A stretch of 64,000 bases of DNA from Auanema rhodensis (lineage: Eukaryota > Nematoda > Chromadorea > Rhabditida > Rhabditidae): contig OZ059894.1 of assembly GCA_964057225.1 (NCBI GenBank), positions 19,932,476 through 19,996,475 on the forward strand. The letters are read 5' to 3'. The position numbers were made by a program, and so were the translations under genes. Shown piece by piece: positions 22,465 through 35,099 of this stretch. The notes beneath the pieces are model-generated. The model was not told the DNA's origin, searched no databases, and saw only the letters and a list, made by a program, of their open reading frames with translations. Position 1 is the first letter of the stretch. Each line of letters opens with the position of its first letter.

Positions 22465-25272
22465 TCGAATGCACTATACTACATTGAAAAACGCTTAATA
22501 CAAAAATTAGTTATGATCGTTTGAAAAATGATGCGTTAGTGTATGTTGAGTTTCCATGTACACTCAACATTGCTTCCAAAAACATTTTGACAAAAATTTT
22601 TTCGAAAAATTTCAAAATAATTTAGCAAAAAGTAGATGTTTTTAGATTCCATTTTTTAAGGCAAAGACGATGGACAATGTTATTCAACGAAAAAATTAAT
22701 TCTTCAGGGTGAAAATCGAGGATATAAGTGTGAACTTATATCAGTTGATATCTCGGTGCATTTTTAAGCTAGCGCAAATCTGATAACACAGAACGACGCA
22801 GCTTAAAAATTCGCATCGAATGCACTATACTACATTGAAAAACGCTTAATACAAAAATTAGTTATGATCGTTTGAAAAATGATGCATTAGTGTATGTTGA
22901 GTTTCCATGTACACTCAACATTGCTTCCAAAAACATTTTGACAAAAATTTTTTCGAAAAATTTCGAAATAATTTAGCAAAAAGTAAATGTTTTTAGATTC
23001 CATTTTTCAAGGCAAAGACGATGGACAATGTTATTCAACGAAAAAATCAATTCTTCAGGGTGAAAATCGAGGATATAAGTGTGAACTTATATCAGTTGAT
23101 ATCTCGGTGCATTTTTAAGCTAGGGCAAATCTGATAACACAGAACGACGCAGCTTAAAAATCCGCATCGAATGCACTATACTACATTGAGAAACGCTTAA
23201 TACAAAAATTAGTTATGATCGTTTGAAAAATGATGCATTAGTGTATGTTGAGTTTCCATGTACACTCAACATTGCTTCCAAAAACATTTTGACAAAAATT
23301 TTTTCGAAAAATTTCAGAATAATTTAGCAAAAAGTAGATGTTTTTAGATTCCATTTTTCAAGGCAAAGACGATGGACAATGTTATTCAACGAAAAAATTA
23401 ATTCTACAGGGTGAAAATCGAGGATATAAGTGTGAACTTATATCAGTTGATATCTCGGTGCATTTTTAAGCTAGCGCAAATCTGATAACACAGATCGACG
23501 CAGCTTAAAAATCCGCATCGAATGCACTATACTACATTGAAAAACGCTTAATACAAAAATTAGTTATGATCGTTTGAAAAATGATGCGTTAGTGTATGTT
23601 GAGTTTCCATGTACACTCAACATTGCTTCCAAAAACATTTTGACAAAAATTTTTTCGAAAAATTTCAAAATAATTTAGCAAAAAGTAGATGTTTTTAGAT
23701 TCCATTTTTTAAGGCAAAGACGATGGACAATGTTATTCAACGAAAAAATTAATTCTTCAGGGTGAAAATCGAGGATATAAGTGTGAACTTATATCAGTTG
23801 ATATCTCGGTGCATTTTTAAGCTAGCGCAAATCTGATAACACAGAACGACGCAGCTTAAAAATTCGCATCGAATGCACTATACTACATTGAAAAACGCTT
23901 AATACAAAAATTAGTTATGATCGTTTGAAAAATGATGCATTAGTGTATGTTGAGTTTCCATGTACACTCAACATTGCTTCCAAAAACATTTTGACAAAAA
24001 TTTTTTCGAAAAATTTCGAAATAATTTAGCAAAAAGTAAATGTTTTTAGATTCCATTTTTCAAGGCAAAGACGATGGACAATGTTATTCAACGAAAAAAT
24101 CAATTCTTCAGGGTGAAAATCGAGGATATAAGTGTGAACTTATATCAGTTGATATCTCGGTGCATTTTTAAGCTAGGGCAAATCTGATAACACAGAACGA
24201 CGCAGCTTAAAAATCCGCATCGAATGCACTATACTACATTGAGAAACGCTTAATACAAAAATTAGTTATGATCGTTTGAAAAATGATGCATTAGTGTATG
24301 TTGAGTTTCCATGTACACTCAACATTGCTTCCAAAAACATTTTGACAAAAATTTTTTCGAAAAATTTCAGAATAATTTAGCAAAAAGTAGATGTTTTTAG
24401 ATTCCATTTTTCAAGGCAAAGACGATGGACAATGTTATTCAACGAAAAAATTAATTCTACAGGGTGAAAATCGAGGATATAAGTGTGAACTTATATCAGT
24501 TGATATCTCGGTGCATTTTTAAGCTAGCGCAAATCTGATAACACAGATCGACGCAGCTTAAAAATCCGCATCGAATGCACTATACTACATTGAAAAACGC
24601 TTAATACAAAAATTAGTTATGATCGTTTGAAAAATGATGCGTTAGTGTATGTTGAGTTTCCATGTACACTCAACATTGCTTCCAAAAACATTTTGACAAA
24701 AATTTTTTCGAAAAATTTCAAAATAATTTAGCAAAAAGTAGATGTTTTTAGATTCCATTTTTTAAGGCAAAGACGATGGACAATGTTATTCAACGAAAAA
24801 ATTAATTCTTCAGGGTGAAAATCGAGGATATAAGTGTGAACTTATATCAGTTGATATCTCGGTGCATTTTTAAGCTAGCGCAAATCTGATAACACAGAAC
24901 GACGCAGCTTAAAAATTCGCATCGAATGCACTATACTACATTGAAAAACGCTTAATACAAAAATTAGTTATGATCGTTTGAAAAATGATGCATTAGTGTA
25001 TGTTGAGTTTCCATGTACACTCAACATTGCTTCCAAAAACATTTTGACAAAAATTTTTTCGAAAAATTTCGAAATAATTTAGCAAAAAGTAAATGTTTTT
25101 AGATTTCATTTTTCAAGGCAAAGACGATGGACAATGTTATTCAACGAAAAAATCAATTCTTCAGGGTGAAAATCGAGGATATAAGTGTGAACTTATATCA
25201 GTTGATATCTCGGTGCATTTTTAAGCTAGCGCAAATCTGATAACACAGAACGACGCAGCTTAAAAATCCGCA
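22465..25272. repeat. 3-monomer higher-order repeat (1053 bp), 2 2/3 copies (monomers 65-72)
   Basis: The triplet is alpha, delta (gtaaatg, atcaattc, gctagggc), epsilon (ttctacagg, cagatcg). Copies run 22465-23517 and 23518-24570, then alpha and delta at 24571-25272. I noticed no difference between the first two full copies by eye. The last delta (monomer 72) differs by gatttcat and an intact gctagcgc. The triplet resembles monomers 47-49 within the 9-monomer unit, so it probably arose by local amplification of part of that unit. Confidence 0.85.
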
Positions 25273-25623
25273 TCGAATGCACTATACTACATTGAGAAAC
25301 GCTTAATACAAAAATTAGTTATGATCGTTTGAAAAATGATGCGTTAGTGTATGTTGAGTTTCCATGTACACTCAACATTGCTTCCAAAAACATTTTGACA
25401 AAAATTTTTTCGAAAAATTTCAAAATAATTTAGCAAAAAGTAGATGTTTTTAGATTCCATTTTTTAAGGCAAAGACGATGGACAATGTTATTCAACGAAA
25501 AAATTAATTCTTCAGGGTGAAAATCGAGGATATAAGTGTGAACTTATATCAGTTGATATCTCGGTGCATTTTTAAGCTAGCGCAAATCTGATAACACAGA
25601 ACGACGCAGCTTAAAAATCCGCA

Positions 25624-27378
25624 TCGAATGCACTATACTACATTGAAAAACGCTTAATACAAAAATTAGTTATGATCGTTTGAAAAATGATGCATTAGTG
25701 TATGTTGAGTTTCCATGTACACTCAACATTGCTTCCAAAAACATTTTGACAAAAATTTTTTCGAAAAATTTCAAAATAATTTAGCAAAAAGTAGATGTTT
25801 TTAGATTCCTTTTTTCAAGGCAAAGACGATGGACAATGTTATTCAACGAAAAAATTAATTCTTCAGGGTGAAAATTGAGGATATAAGTGTGAACTTATAT
25901 CAGTTGATATCTCGGTGCATTTTTAAGCTAGCGCAAATCTGATAACACAGAACGACGCAGATTAAAAATCCGCATCGAATGCACTATACTGCATTGAAAA
26001 ATGCTTAATACAAAAATTAGTTATGATCGTTTGAAAAATGATGCATTAGTGTATGTTGAGTTTCCATGTACACTCAACATTGCTTCCAAAAACATTTTGA
26101 CAAAAATTTTTTCGAAAAATTTCAAAATAATTTAGCAAAAAGTAGATGTTTTTAGATTCCTTTTTTCAAGGCAAAGACGATGGACAATGTTATTCAACGA
26201 AAAAATTAATTCTTCAGGGTGAAAATTGAGGATATAAGTGTGAACTTATATCAGTTGATATCTCGGTGCATTTTTAAGCTAGCGCAAATCTGATAACACA
26301 GAACGACGCAGCTTGAAAATCCGCATCGAATGCACTATACTACATTGAGAAACGCTTAATACAAAAATTAGTTATGATCGTTTGAAAAATGATGCATTAG
26401 TGTATGTTGAGTTTCCATGTACACTCAACATTGCTTCCAAAAACATTTTGACAAAAATTTTTTCGAAAAATTTCAGAATAATTTAGCAAAAAGTAGATGT
26501 TTTTAGATTCCATTTTTCAAGGCAAAGACGATGGACAATGTTATTCAACGAAAAAATTAATTCTTCAGGGTGAAAATCGAGGATATAAGTGTGAACTTAT
26601 ATCAGTTGATATCTCGGTGCATTTTTAAGCTAGCGCAAATCTGATAACACAGAACGACGCAGCTTAAAAATCCGCATCGAATGCACTATACTACATTGAG
26701 AAACGCTTGATACAAAAATTAGTTATGATCGTTTGAAAAATGATGCATTAGTGTATGTTGAGTTTCCATGTACACTCAATATTGCTTCCAAAAACATTTT
26801 GACAAAAATTTTTTCGAAAAATTTCAAAATAATTTAGCAAAAAGTAGATGTTTTTAGATTCCATTTTTCAAGGCAAAGACGATAGACAATGTTATTTAAC
26901 GAAAAAATTAATTCTTCAGGGTGAAAATCGAGGATATAAGTGTGAACTTATATCAGTTGATATCTCGGTGCATTTTTAAGCTAGCGCAAATCTGATAACA
27001 CAGATCGACGCAGCTTAAAAATCCGCATCGAATGCACTATACTACATTGAAAAACGCTTAATACAAAAATTAGTTATGATCGTTTGAAAAATGATGCATT
27101 AGTGTATGTTGAGTTTCCATGTACACTCAATATTGCTTCCAAAAACATTTTGACAAAAATTTTTTCGAAAAATTTCAAAATAATTTAGCAAAAAGTAGAT
27201 GTTTTTAGATTCCTTTTTTCAAGGCAAAGACGATGGACAATGTTATTCAACGAAAAAATCATTTCTTCAGGGTGAAAATCGAGGATATAAGTGTGAACTT
27301 ATATCAGTTGATATCTCGGTGCATTTTTAAGCTAGCGCAAATCTGATAACACAGATCGACGCAGCTTAAAAATCCGCA
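25624..27378. repeat. Transition between blocks A and B (monomers 74-78)
   Basis: These monomers mix features. Numbers 74 and 75 share gaaaattgagg, seen nowhere else by eye, and have aaaataattt with ccttttttcaa. Number 76 is an ordinary epsilon. Numbers 77 and 78 introduce the block B marker ctcaatatt, with cgcttgatac and ttatttaac (77) or atcatttcttc (78). The change of subfamily is therefore gradual over about five monomers. All are 351 bp. Confidence 0.7.
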
Positions 27379-28782
27379 TCGAATGCACTATACTACATTG
27401 AGAAACGCTCAATACAAAACTTAGTTATGATCGTTTGAAAAATGATGCATTAGTGTATATTGAAATTCCATGTACACTCAACATTGCTTCCAAAAACATT
27501 TTGACTAAAATTTTTTCGAAAAATTTCAAAATAATTTAGCAAAAAGTAGATGTTTTTAGATTCCTTTTTTTAAGGCAAAGACGATGGACAATGTTATTCA
27601 ACGAAAAAATTATTTCTTCAGGGTGAAAATCGAGGATATAAGTGTGAACCTATATCAGTTGATTTCTCGGTGCATTTTTAAGCTAGCGCAAATCTGATAA
27701 CACAGATCGACGCAGCTTAAAAAGCCGCATCGAATGCACTATACTACATTGAAAAACGTTTAATACAAAAATTAGTTATGATCGTTTGAAAAATGATGCA
27801 TTAGTGTATGTTGAGTTTCCATGTACACTCAACATTGCTTCCAAAAACATTTTGACAAAAATTTTTTCGAAAAATTTCAAAAGAATTTAGCAAAAAGTAG
27901 ATGTTTTTAGATTCCATTTTTCAAGGCAAAGACGATAGACAATGTTATTCAACGAAAAAATTAATTCTTTAGGGTGAAAATCGAGGATATAAGTGTGAAC
28001 TTATATCAGTTGATATCTCGGTGCATTTTTAAGCTAGCGCAAATCTGATCACACAGATCGACGCAGCTTGAGAATCCGCATCGAATGCACTATACTACAT
28101 TGAGAAACGCTTAATACACAAATTAGTTATGATCGTTTGAAAAATGATGCATTAGTGTATGTTGAGTTTCCATGTACACTCAATATTGCTTCCAAAAACA
28201 TTTTGACAAAAATTTTTTCGAAAAATTTCAAAAGAATTTAGCAAAAAGTAGATGTTTTTAGATTCCATTTTTCAAGGCAAAGATGATGGACAATGTTATT
28301 CAACGAAAAAATCATTTCTTCAGGGTGAAAATCGGGGATATAAGTGTGAACTTATATCAGTTGATATCTCGGTGCATTTTTAAGCTAGCGCAAATCTGAT
28401 AACACAGATCGACGCAGCTTAAAAATCCGCATCGAATGCACTATACTACATTGAGAAACGCTTGATACAAAAATTAGTTATGATCGTTTGAAAAATGATG
28501 CATTAGTGTATGTTGAGTTTCCATGTACACTCAACATTGCTTCCAAAAACATTTTGACAAAAATTTTTTCGAAAAATTTCAAAAGAATTTAGCAAAAAGT
28601 AGATGTTTTTAGATTCCATTTTTCAAGGCAAAGACGATGGACAATGTTATTCAACGGAAAAATTAATTCTTTAGGGTGAAAATCGAGGATATAAGTGTGA
28701 ACTTATATCAGTTGATATCTCGGTGCATTTTTAAGCTAGCGCAAATCTGATAACACAGATCGACGCAGCTTAAAAATCCGCA
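27379..28782. repeat. 4-monomer higher-order unit (1404 bp), first copy (monomers 79-82)
   Basis: The order is types 79, 80, 81, 82. It is followed by a three-monomer version lacking type 80 (monomers 83-85, 28783-29835) and by another full copy at 29836-31239. Type 81 copies here have atcgggg, which later block B copies lose to atcgagg. Confidence 0.75.
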
Positions 28783-29835
28783 TCGAATGCACTATACTAC
28801 ATTGAGAAACGCTCAATACAAAACTTAGTTATGATCGTTTGAAAAATGATGCATTAGTGTATATTGAAATTCCATGTACACTCAACATTGCTTCCAAAAA
28901 CATTTTGACTAAAATTTTTTCGAAAAATTTCAAAATAATTTAGCAAAAAGTAGATGTTTTTAGATTCCTTTTTTTAAGGCAAAGACGATGGACAATGTTA
29001 TTCAACGAAAAAATTATTTCTTCAGGGTGAAAATCGAGGATATAAGTGTGAACCTATATCAGTTGATTTCTCGGTGCATTTTTAAGCTAGCGCAAATCTG
29101 ATAACACAGATCGACGCAGCTTAAAAATCCGCATCGAATGCACTATACTACATTGAGAAACGCTTAATACACAAATTAGTTATGATCGTTTGAAAAATGA
29201 TGCATTAGTGTATGTTGAGTTTCCATGTACACTCAATATTGCTTCCAAAAACATTTTGACAAAAATTTTTTCGAAAAATTTCAAAAGAATTTAGCAAAAA
29301 GTAGATGTTTTTAGATTCCATTTTTCAAGGCAAAGATGATGGACAATGTTATTCAACGAAAAAATCATTTCTTCAGGGTGAAAATCGGGGATATAAGTGT
29401 GAACTTATATCAGTTGATATCTCGGTGCATTTTTAAGCTAGCGCAAATCTGATAACACAGATCGACGCAGCTTAAAAATCCGCATCGAATGCACTATACT
29501 ACATTGAGAAACGCTTGATACAAAAATTAGTTATGATCGTTTGAAAAATGATGCATTAGTGTATGTTGAGTTTCCATGTACACTCAACATTGCTTCCAAA
29601 AACATTTTGACAAAAATTTTTTCGAAAAATTTCAAAAGAATTTAGCAAAAAGTAGATGTTTTTAGATTCCATTTTTCAAGGCAAAGACGATGGACAATGT
29701 TATTCAACGGAAAAATTAATTCTTTAGGGTGAAAATCGAGGATATAAGTGTGAACTTATATCAGTTGATATCTCGGTGCATTTTTAAGCTAGCGCAAATC
29801 TGATAACACAGATCGACGCAGCTTGAAAATCCGCA

Positions 29836-31239
29836 TCGAATGCACTATACTACATTGAGAAACGCTCAATACAAAACTTAGTTATGATCGTTTGAAAAAT
29901 GATGCATTAGTGTATATTGAAATTCCATGTACACTCAACATTGCTTCCAAAAACATTTTGACTAAAATTTTTTCGAAAAATTTCAAAATAATTTAGCAAA
30001 AAGTAGATGTTTTTAGATTCCTTTTTTTAAGGCAAAGACGATGGACAATGTTATTCAACGAAAAAATTATTTCTTCAGGGTGAAAATCGAGGATATAAGT
30101 GTGAACCTATATCAGTTGATTTCTCGGTGCATTTTTAAGCTAGCGCAAATCTGATAACACAGATCGACGCAGCTTAAAAAGCCGCATCGAATGCACTATA
30201 CTACATTGAAAAACGTTTAATACAAAAATTAGTTATGATCGTTTGAAAAATGATGCATTAGTGTATGTTGAGTTTCCATGTACACTCAACATTGCTTCCA
30301 AAAACATTTTGACAAAAATTTTTTCGAAAAATTTCAAAAGAATTTAGCAAAAAGTAGATGTTTTTAGATTCCATTTTTCAAGGCAAAGACGATAGACAAT
30401 GTTATTCAACGAAAAAATTAATTCTTTAGGGTGAAAATCGAGGATATAAGTGTGAACTTATATCAGTTGATATCTCGGTGCATTTTTAAGCTAGCGCAAA
30501 TCTGATCACACAGATCGACGCAGCTTAAAAATCCGCATCGAATGCACTATACTACATTGAGAAACGCTTAATACAAAAATTAGTTATGATCGTTTGAAAA
30601 ATGATGCATTAGTGTATGTTGAGTTTCCATGTACACTCAATATTGCTTCCAAAAACATTTTGACAAAAATTTTTTCGAAAAATTTCAAAAGAATTTAGCA
30701 AAAAGTAGATGTTTTTAGATTCCATTTTTCAAGGCAAAGATGATGGACAATGTTATTCAACGAAAAAATCATTTCTTCAGGGTGAAAATCGGGGATATAA
30801 GTGTGAACTTATATCAGTTGATATCTCGGTGCATTTTTAAGCTAGCGCAAATCTGATAACACAGATCGACGCAGCTTAAAAATCCGCATCGAATGCACTA
30901 TACTACATTGAGAAACGCTTGATACAAAAATTAGTTATGATCGTTTGAAAAATGATGCATTAGTGTATGTTGAGTTTCCATGTACACTCAACATTGCTTC
31001 CAAAAACATTTTGACAAAAATTTTTTCGAAAAATTTCAAAAGAATTTAGCAAAAAGTAGATGTTTTTAGATTCCATTTTTCAAGGCAAAGACGATGGACA
31101 ATGTTATTCAACGGAAAAATTAATTCTTTAGGGTGAAAATCGAGGATATAAGTGTGAACTTATATCAGTTGATATCTCGGTGCATTTTTAAGCTAGCGCA
31201 AATCTGATAACACAGATCGACGCAGCTTGAAAATCCGCA
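29836..31239. repeat. 4-monomer higher-order unit (1404 bp), later copy (monomers 86-89)
   Basis: Types 79, 80, 81 and 82 occur in the same order as at 27379, offset 2457 bp (seven monomers, because the unit between lacks one). Small differences are present: monomer 87 ends cttaaaaat rather than cttgagaat, and monomer 88 has tacaaaaatt rather than tacacaaatt. Confidence 0.75.
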
Positions 31240-31590
31240 TCGAATGCACTATACTACATTGAGAAACGCTCAATACAAAACTTAGTTATGATCGTTTGAA
31301 AAATGATGCATTAGTGTATATTGAAATTCCATGTACACTCAACATTGCTTCCAAAAACATTTTGACTAAAATTTTTTCGAAAAATTTCAAAATAATTTAG
31401 CAAAAAGTAGATGTTTTTAGATTCCTTTTTTTAAGGCAAAGACGATGGACAATGTTATTCAACGAAAAAATTATTTCTTCAGGGTGAAAATCGAGGATAT
31501 AAGTGTGAACCTATATCAGTTGATTTCTCGGTGCATTTTTAAGCTAGCGCAAATCTGATAACACAGATCGACGCAGCTTAAAAAGCCGCA

Positions 31591-31941
31591 TCGAATGCAC
31601 TATACTACATTGAAAAACGTTTAATACAAAAATTAGTTATGATCGTTTGAAAAATGATGCATTAGTGTATGTTGAGTTTCCATGTACACTCAACATTGCT
31701 TCCAAAAACATTTTGACAAAAATTTTTTCGAAAAATTTCAAAAGAATTTAGCAAAAAGTAGATGTTTTTAGATTCCATTTTTCAAGGCAAAGACGATGGA
31801 CAATGTTATTCAACGAAAAAATTATTTCTTCAGGGTGAAAATCGAGGATATAAGTGTGAACTTATATCAGTTGATTTCTCGGTGCATTTTTAAGCTAGCG
31901 CAAATCTGATAACACAGATCGACGCAGCTTAAAAAGCCGCA
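31591..31941. repeat. Hybrid monomer 91 (type 80 left, type 79 right)
   Basis: The left part matches type 80 (cgtttaatac, aaaagaattt, ccatttttcaa). The right part matches type 79 (gatggac, attatttcttc, gatttctc, cagatcg, aaagccgc). It is followed by a normal type 80, so the local order 79, 80/79 hybrid, 80 represents a gain of one monomer by in-register exchange near monomer positions 190-210. It is the reciprocal kind of event to the loss seen at monomer 64. Confidence 0.75.
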
Positions 31942-33345
31942 TCGAATGCACTATACTACATTGAAAAACGTTTAATACAAAAATTAGTTATGATCGTTTG
32001 AAAAATGATGCATTAGTGTATGTTGAGTTTCCATGTACACTCAACATTGCTTCCAAAAACATTTTGACAAAAATTTTTTCGAAAAATTTCAAAAGAATTT
32101 AGCAAAAAGTAGATGTTTTTAGATTCCATTTTTCAAGGCAAAGACGATAGACAATGTTATTCAACGAAAAAATTAATTCTTTAGGGTGAAAATCGAGGAT
32201 ATAAGTGTGAACTTATATCAGTTGATATCTCGGTGCATTTTTAAGCTAGCGCAAATCTGATCACACAGATCGACGCAGCTTGAGAATCCGCATCGAATGC
32301 ACTATACTACATTGAGAAACGCTTAATACACAAATTAGTTATGATCGTTTGAAAAATGATGCATTAGTGTATGTTGAGTTTCCATGTACACTCAATATTG
32401 CTTCCAAAAACATTTTGACAAAAATTTTTTCGAAAAATTTCAAAAGAATTTAGCAAAAAGTAGATGTTTTTAGATTCAATTTTTCAAGGCAAAGATGATG
32501 GACAATGTTATTCAACGAAAAAATCATTTCTTCAGGGTGAAAATCGGGGATATAAGTGTGAACTTATATCAGTTGATATCTCGGTGCATTTTTAAGCTAG
32601 CGCAAATCTGATAACACAGATCGACGCAGCTTAAAAATCCGCATCGAATGCACTATACTACATTGAGAAACGCTTGATACAAAAATTAGTTATGATCGTT
32701 TGAAAAATGATGCATTAGTGTATGTTGAGTTTCCATGTACACTCAACATTGCTTCCAAAAACATTTTGACAAAAATTTTTTCGAAAAATTTCAAGAGAAT
32801 TTAGCAAAAAGTAGATGTTTTTAGATTCCATTTTTCAAGGCAAAGACGATGGACAATGTTATTCAACGGAAAAATTAATTCTTTAGGGTGAAAATCGAGG
32901 ATATAAGTGTGAACTTATATCAGTTGATATCTCGGTGCATTTTTAAGCTAGCGCAAATCTGATCACACAGATCGACGCAGCTTAAAAATCCGCATCGAAT
33001 GCACTATACTACATTGAGAAACGCTTGATACAAAAATTAGTTATGATCGTTTGAAAAATGATGCATTAGTGTATGTTGAGTTTCCATGTACACTCAACAT
33101 TGCTTCCAAAAACATTTTGACAAAAATTTTTTCGAAAAATTTCAAAAGAATTTAGCAAAAAGTAGATGTTTTTAGATTCCATTTTTCAAGGCAAAGACGA
33201 TGGACAATGTTATTCAACGGAAAAATTAATTCTTTAGGGTGAAAATCGAGGATATAAGTGTGAACTTATATCAGTTGATATCTCGGTGCATTTTTAAGCT
33301 AGCGCAAATCTGATCACACAGATCGACGCAGCTTAAAAATCCGCA

Positions 33346-33695
33346 TCGAATGCACTATACTACATTGAGAAACGCTTAATACACAAATTAGTTATGATCG
33401 TTTGAAAAATGATGCATTAGTGTATGTTGAGTTTCCATGTACACTCAACATTGCTTCCAAAAACATTTTGACAAAATTTTTTCGAAAAATTTCAAAATAA
33501 TTTAGCAAAAAGTAGATGTTTTTGGATTCCTTTTTTCAAGGCAAAGACGATGGACAATGTTATTCAACGAAAAAATTAATTCTTCAGGGTGAAAATCGAG
33601 GATATAAGTGTGAACTTATATCAGTTGATATCTCGGTGCATTTTTAAGCTAGCGCAAATCTGATAACACAGATCGACGCAGCTTGAAAATCCGCA
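33346..33695. repeat. Monomer 96, 350 bp (private one-base deletion)
   Basis: The A tract after gac is one base short near 33475 (acaaaatttttt instead of acaaaaatttttt). No other monomer shows this, so it is a recent private indel in a homopolymer. A sequencing or assembly error is possible. The monomer is also the first copy of the tttttggattcc type used repeatedly downstream. Confidence 0.75.
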
Positions 33696-35099
33696 TCGAA
33701 TGCACTATACTACATTGAGAAACGCTTAATACAAAAATTAGTTATGATCGTTTGAAAAATGATGCATTAGTGTATGTTGAGTTTCCATGTACACTCAACA
33801 TTGCTTCCAAAAACATTTTGACAAAAATTTTTTCGAAAAATTTCAAAAGAATTTAGCAAAAAGTAGATGTTTTTAGATTCCTTTTTTCAAGGCAAAGACG
33901 ATGGACAATGTTATTCAACGAAAAAATTAATTCTTCAGGGTGAAAATCGAGGATATAAGTGTGAACTTATATCAGTTGATATCTCGGTGCATTTTTAAGC
34001 TAGCGCAAATCTGATAACACAGATCGACGCAGCTTAAAAATCCGCATCGAATGCACTATACTACATTGAGAAACGCTTAATACACAAATTAGTTATGATC
34101 GTTTGAAAAATGATGCATTAGTGTATGTTGAGTTTCCATGTACACTCAACATTGCTTCCAAAAACATTTTGACAAAAATTTTTTCGAAAAATTTCAAAAT
34201 AATTTAGCAAAAAGTAGATGTTTTTGGATTCCTTTTTTCAAGGCAAAGACGATGGACAATGTTATTCAACGAAAAAATTAATTCTTCAGGGTGAAAATCG
34301 AGGATATAAGTGTGAACTTATATCAGTTGATATCTCGGTGCATTTTTAAGCTAGCGCAAATCTGATAACACAGATCGACGCAGCTTAAAAATCCGCATCG
34401 AATGCACTATACTACATGGAAGAACGCTTAATACAAAAATTAGTTATGATCGTTTGAAAAATGATGCATTAGTGTATGTTGAGTTTCCATGTACACTCAA
34501 TATTGCTTCCAAAAACATTTTGACAAAAATTTTTTCGAAAAATTTCAAAATAATTTAGCAAAAAGTAGATGTTTTTAGATTCCTTTTTTCAAGGCAAAGA
34601 CGATGGACAATGTTATTCAACGAAAAAATCATTTCTTCAGGGTGAAAATCGAGGATATAAGTGTGAACTTATATCAGTTGATATCTCGGTGCATTTTTAA
34701 GCTAGCGCAAATCTGATAACACAGATCGACGCAGCTTAAAAATCCGCATCGAATGCACTATACTACATTGAGAAACGCTCAATACAAAACTTAGTTATGA
34801 TCGTTTGAAAAATGATGCATTAGTGTATATTGAAATTCCATGTACACTCAACATTGCTTCCAAAAACATTTTGACTAAAATTTTTTCGAAAAATTTCAAA
34901 ATAATTTAGCAAAAAGTAGATGTTTTTAGATTCCTTTTTTTAAGGCAAAGACGATGGACAATGTTATTCAACGAAAAAATTATTTCTTCAGGGTGAAAAT
35001 CGAGGATATAAGTGTGAACCTATATCAGTTGATTTCTCGGTGCATTTTTAAGCTAGCGCAAATCTGATAACACAGATCGACGCAGCTTAAAAAGCCGCA

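Larger units (their letters stand above)
1..25623. repeat. Block A: satellite subfamily A, monomers 1-73
   Basis: The block is built from about six subtypes recognised by linked sites. Alpha has gcgttag, ccattttttaag and cagaacg. Beta has cgagaaatttc. Gamma has cagaatagttt. Delta has tttcgaaataa with atcaattc. Epsilon has cagaataattt, ccatttttcaa and usually cagatcg. Zeta has cagaataattt with ccttttttcaa and cagaacg. Beta and gamma occupy only the left part, to about 10.2 kb; delta and epsilon dominate the rest. All copies from 1 to 25623 are exactly 351 bp. The block-B markers aaaagaattt and tacacaaatt and the block-C marker acaataattt are absent. Confidence 0.85.

Noticed and set aside
33346-33695. 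A broken or inserted element causing the phase shift
   Set aside because: The shift is one base in an A tract. The rest of the monomer is ordinary satellite.
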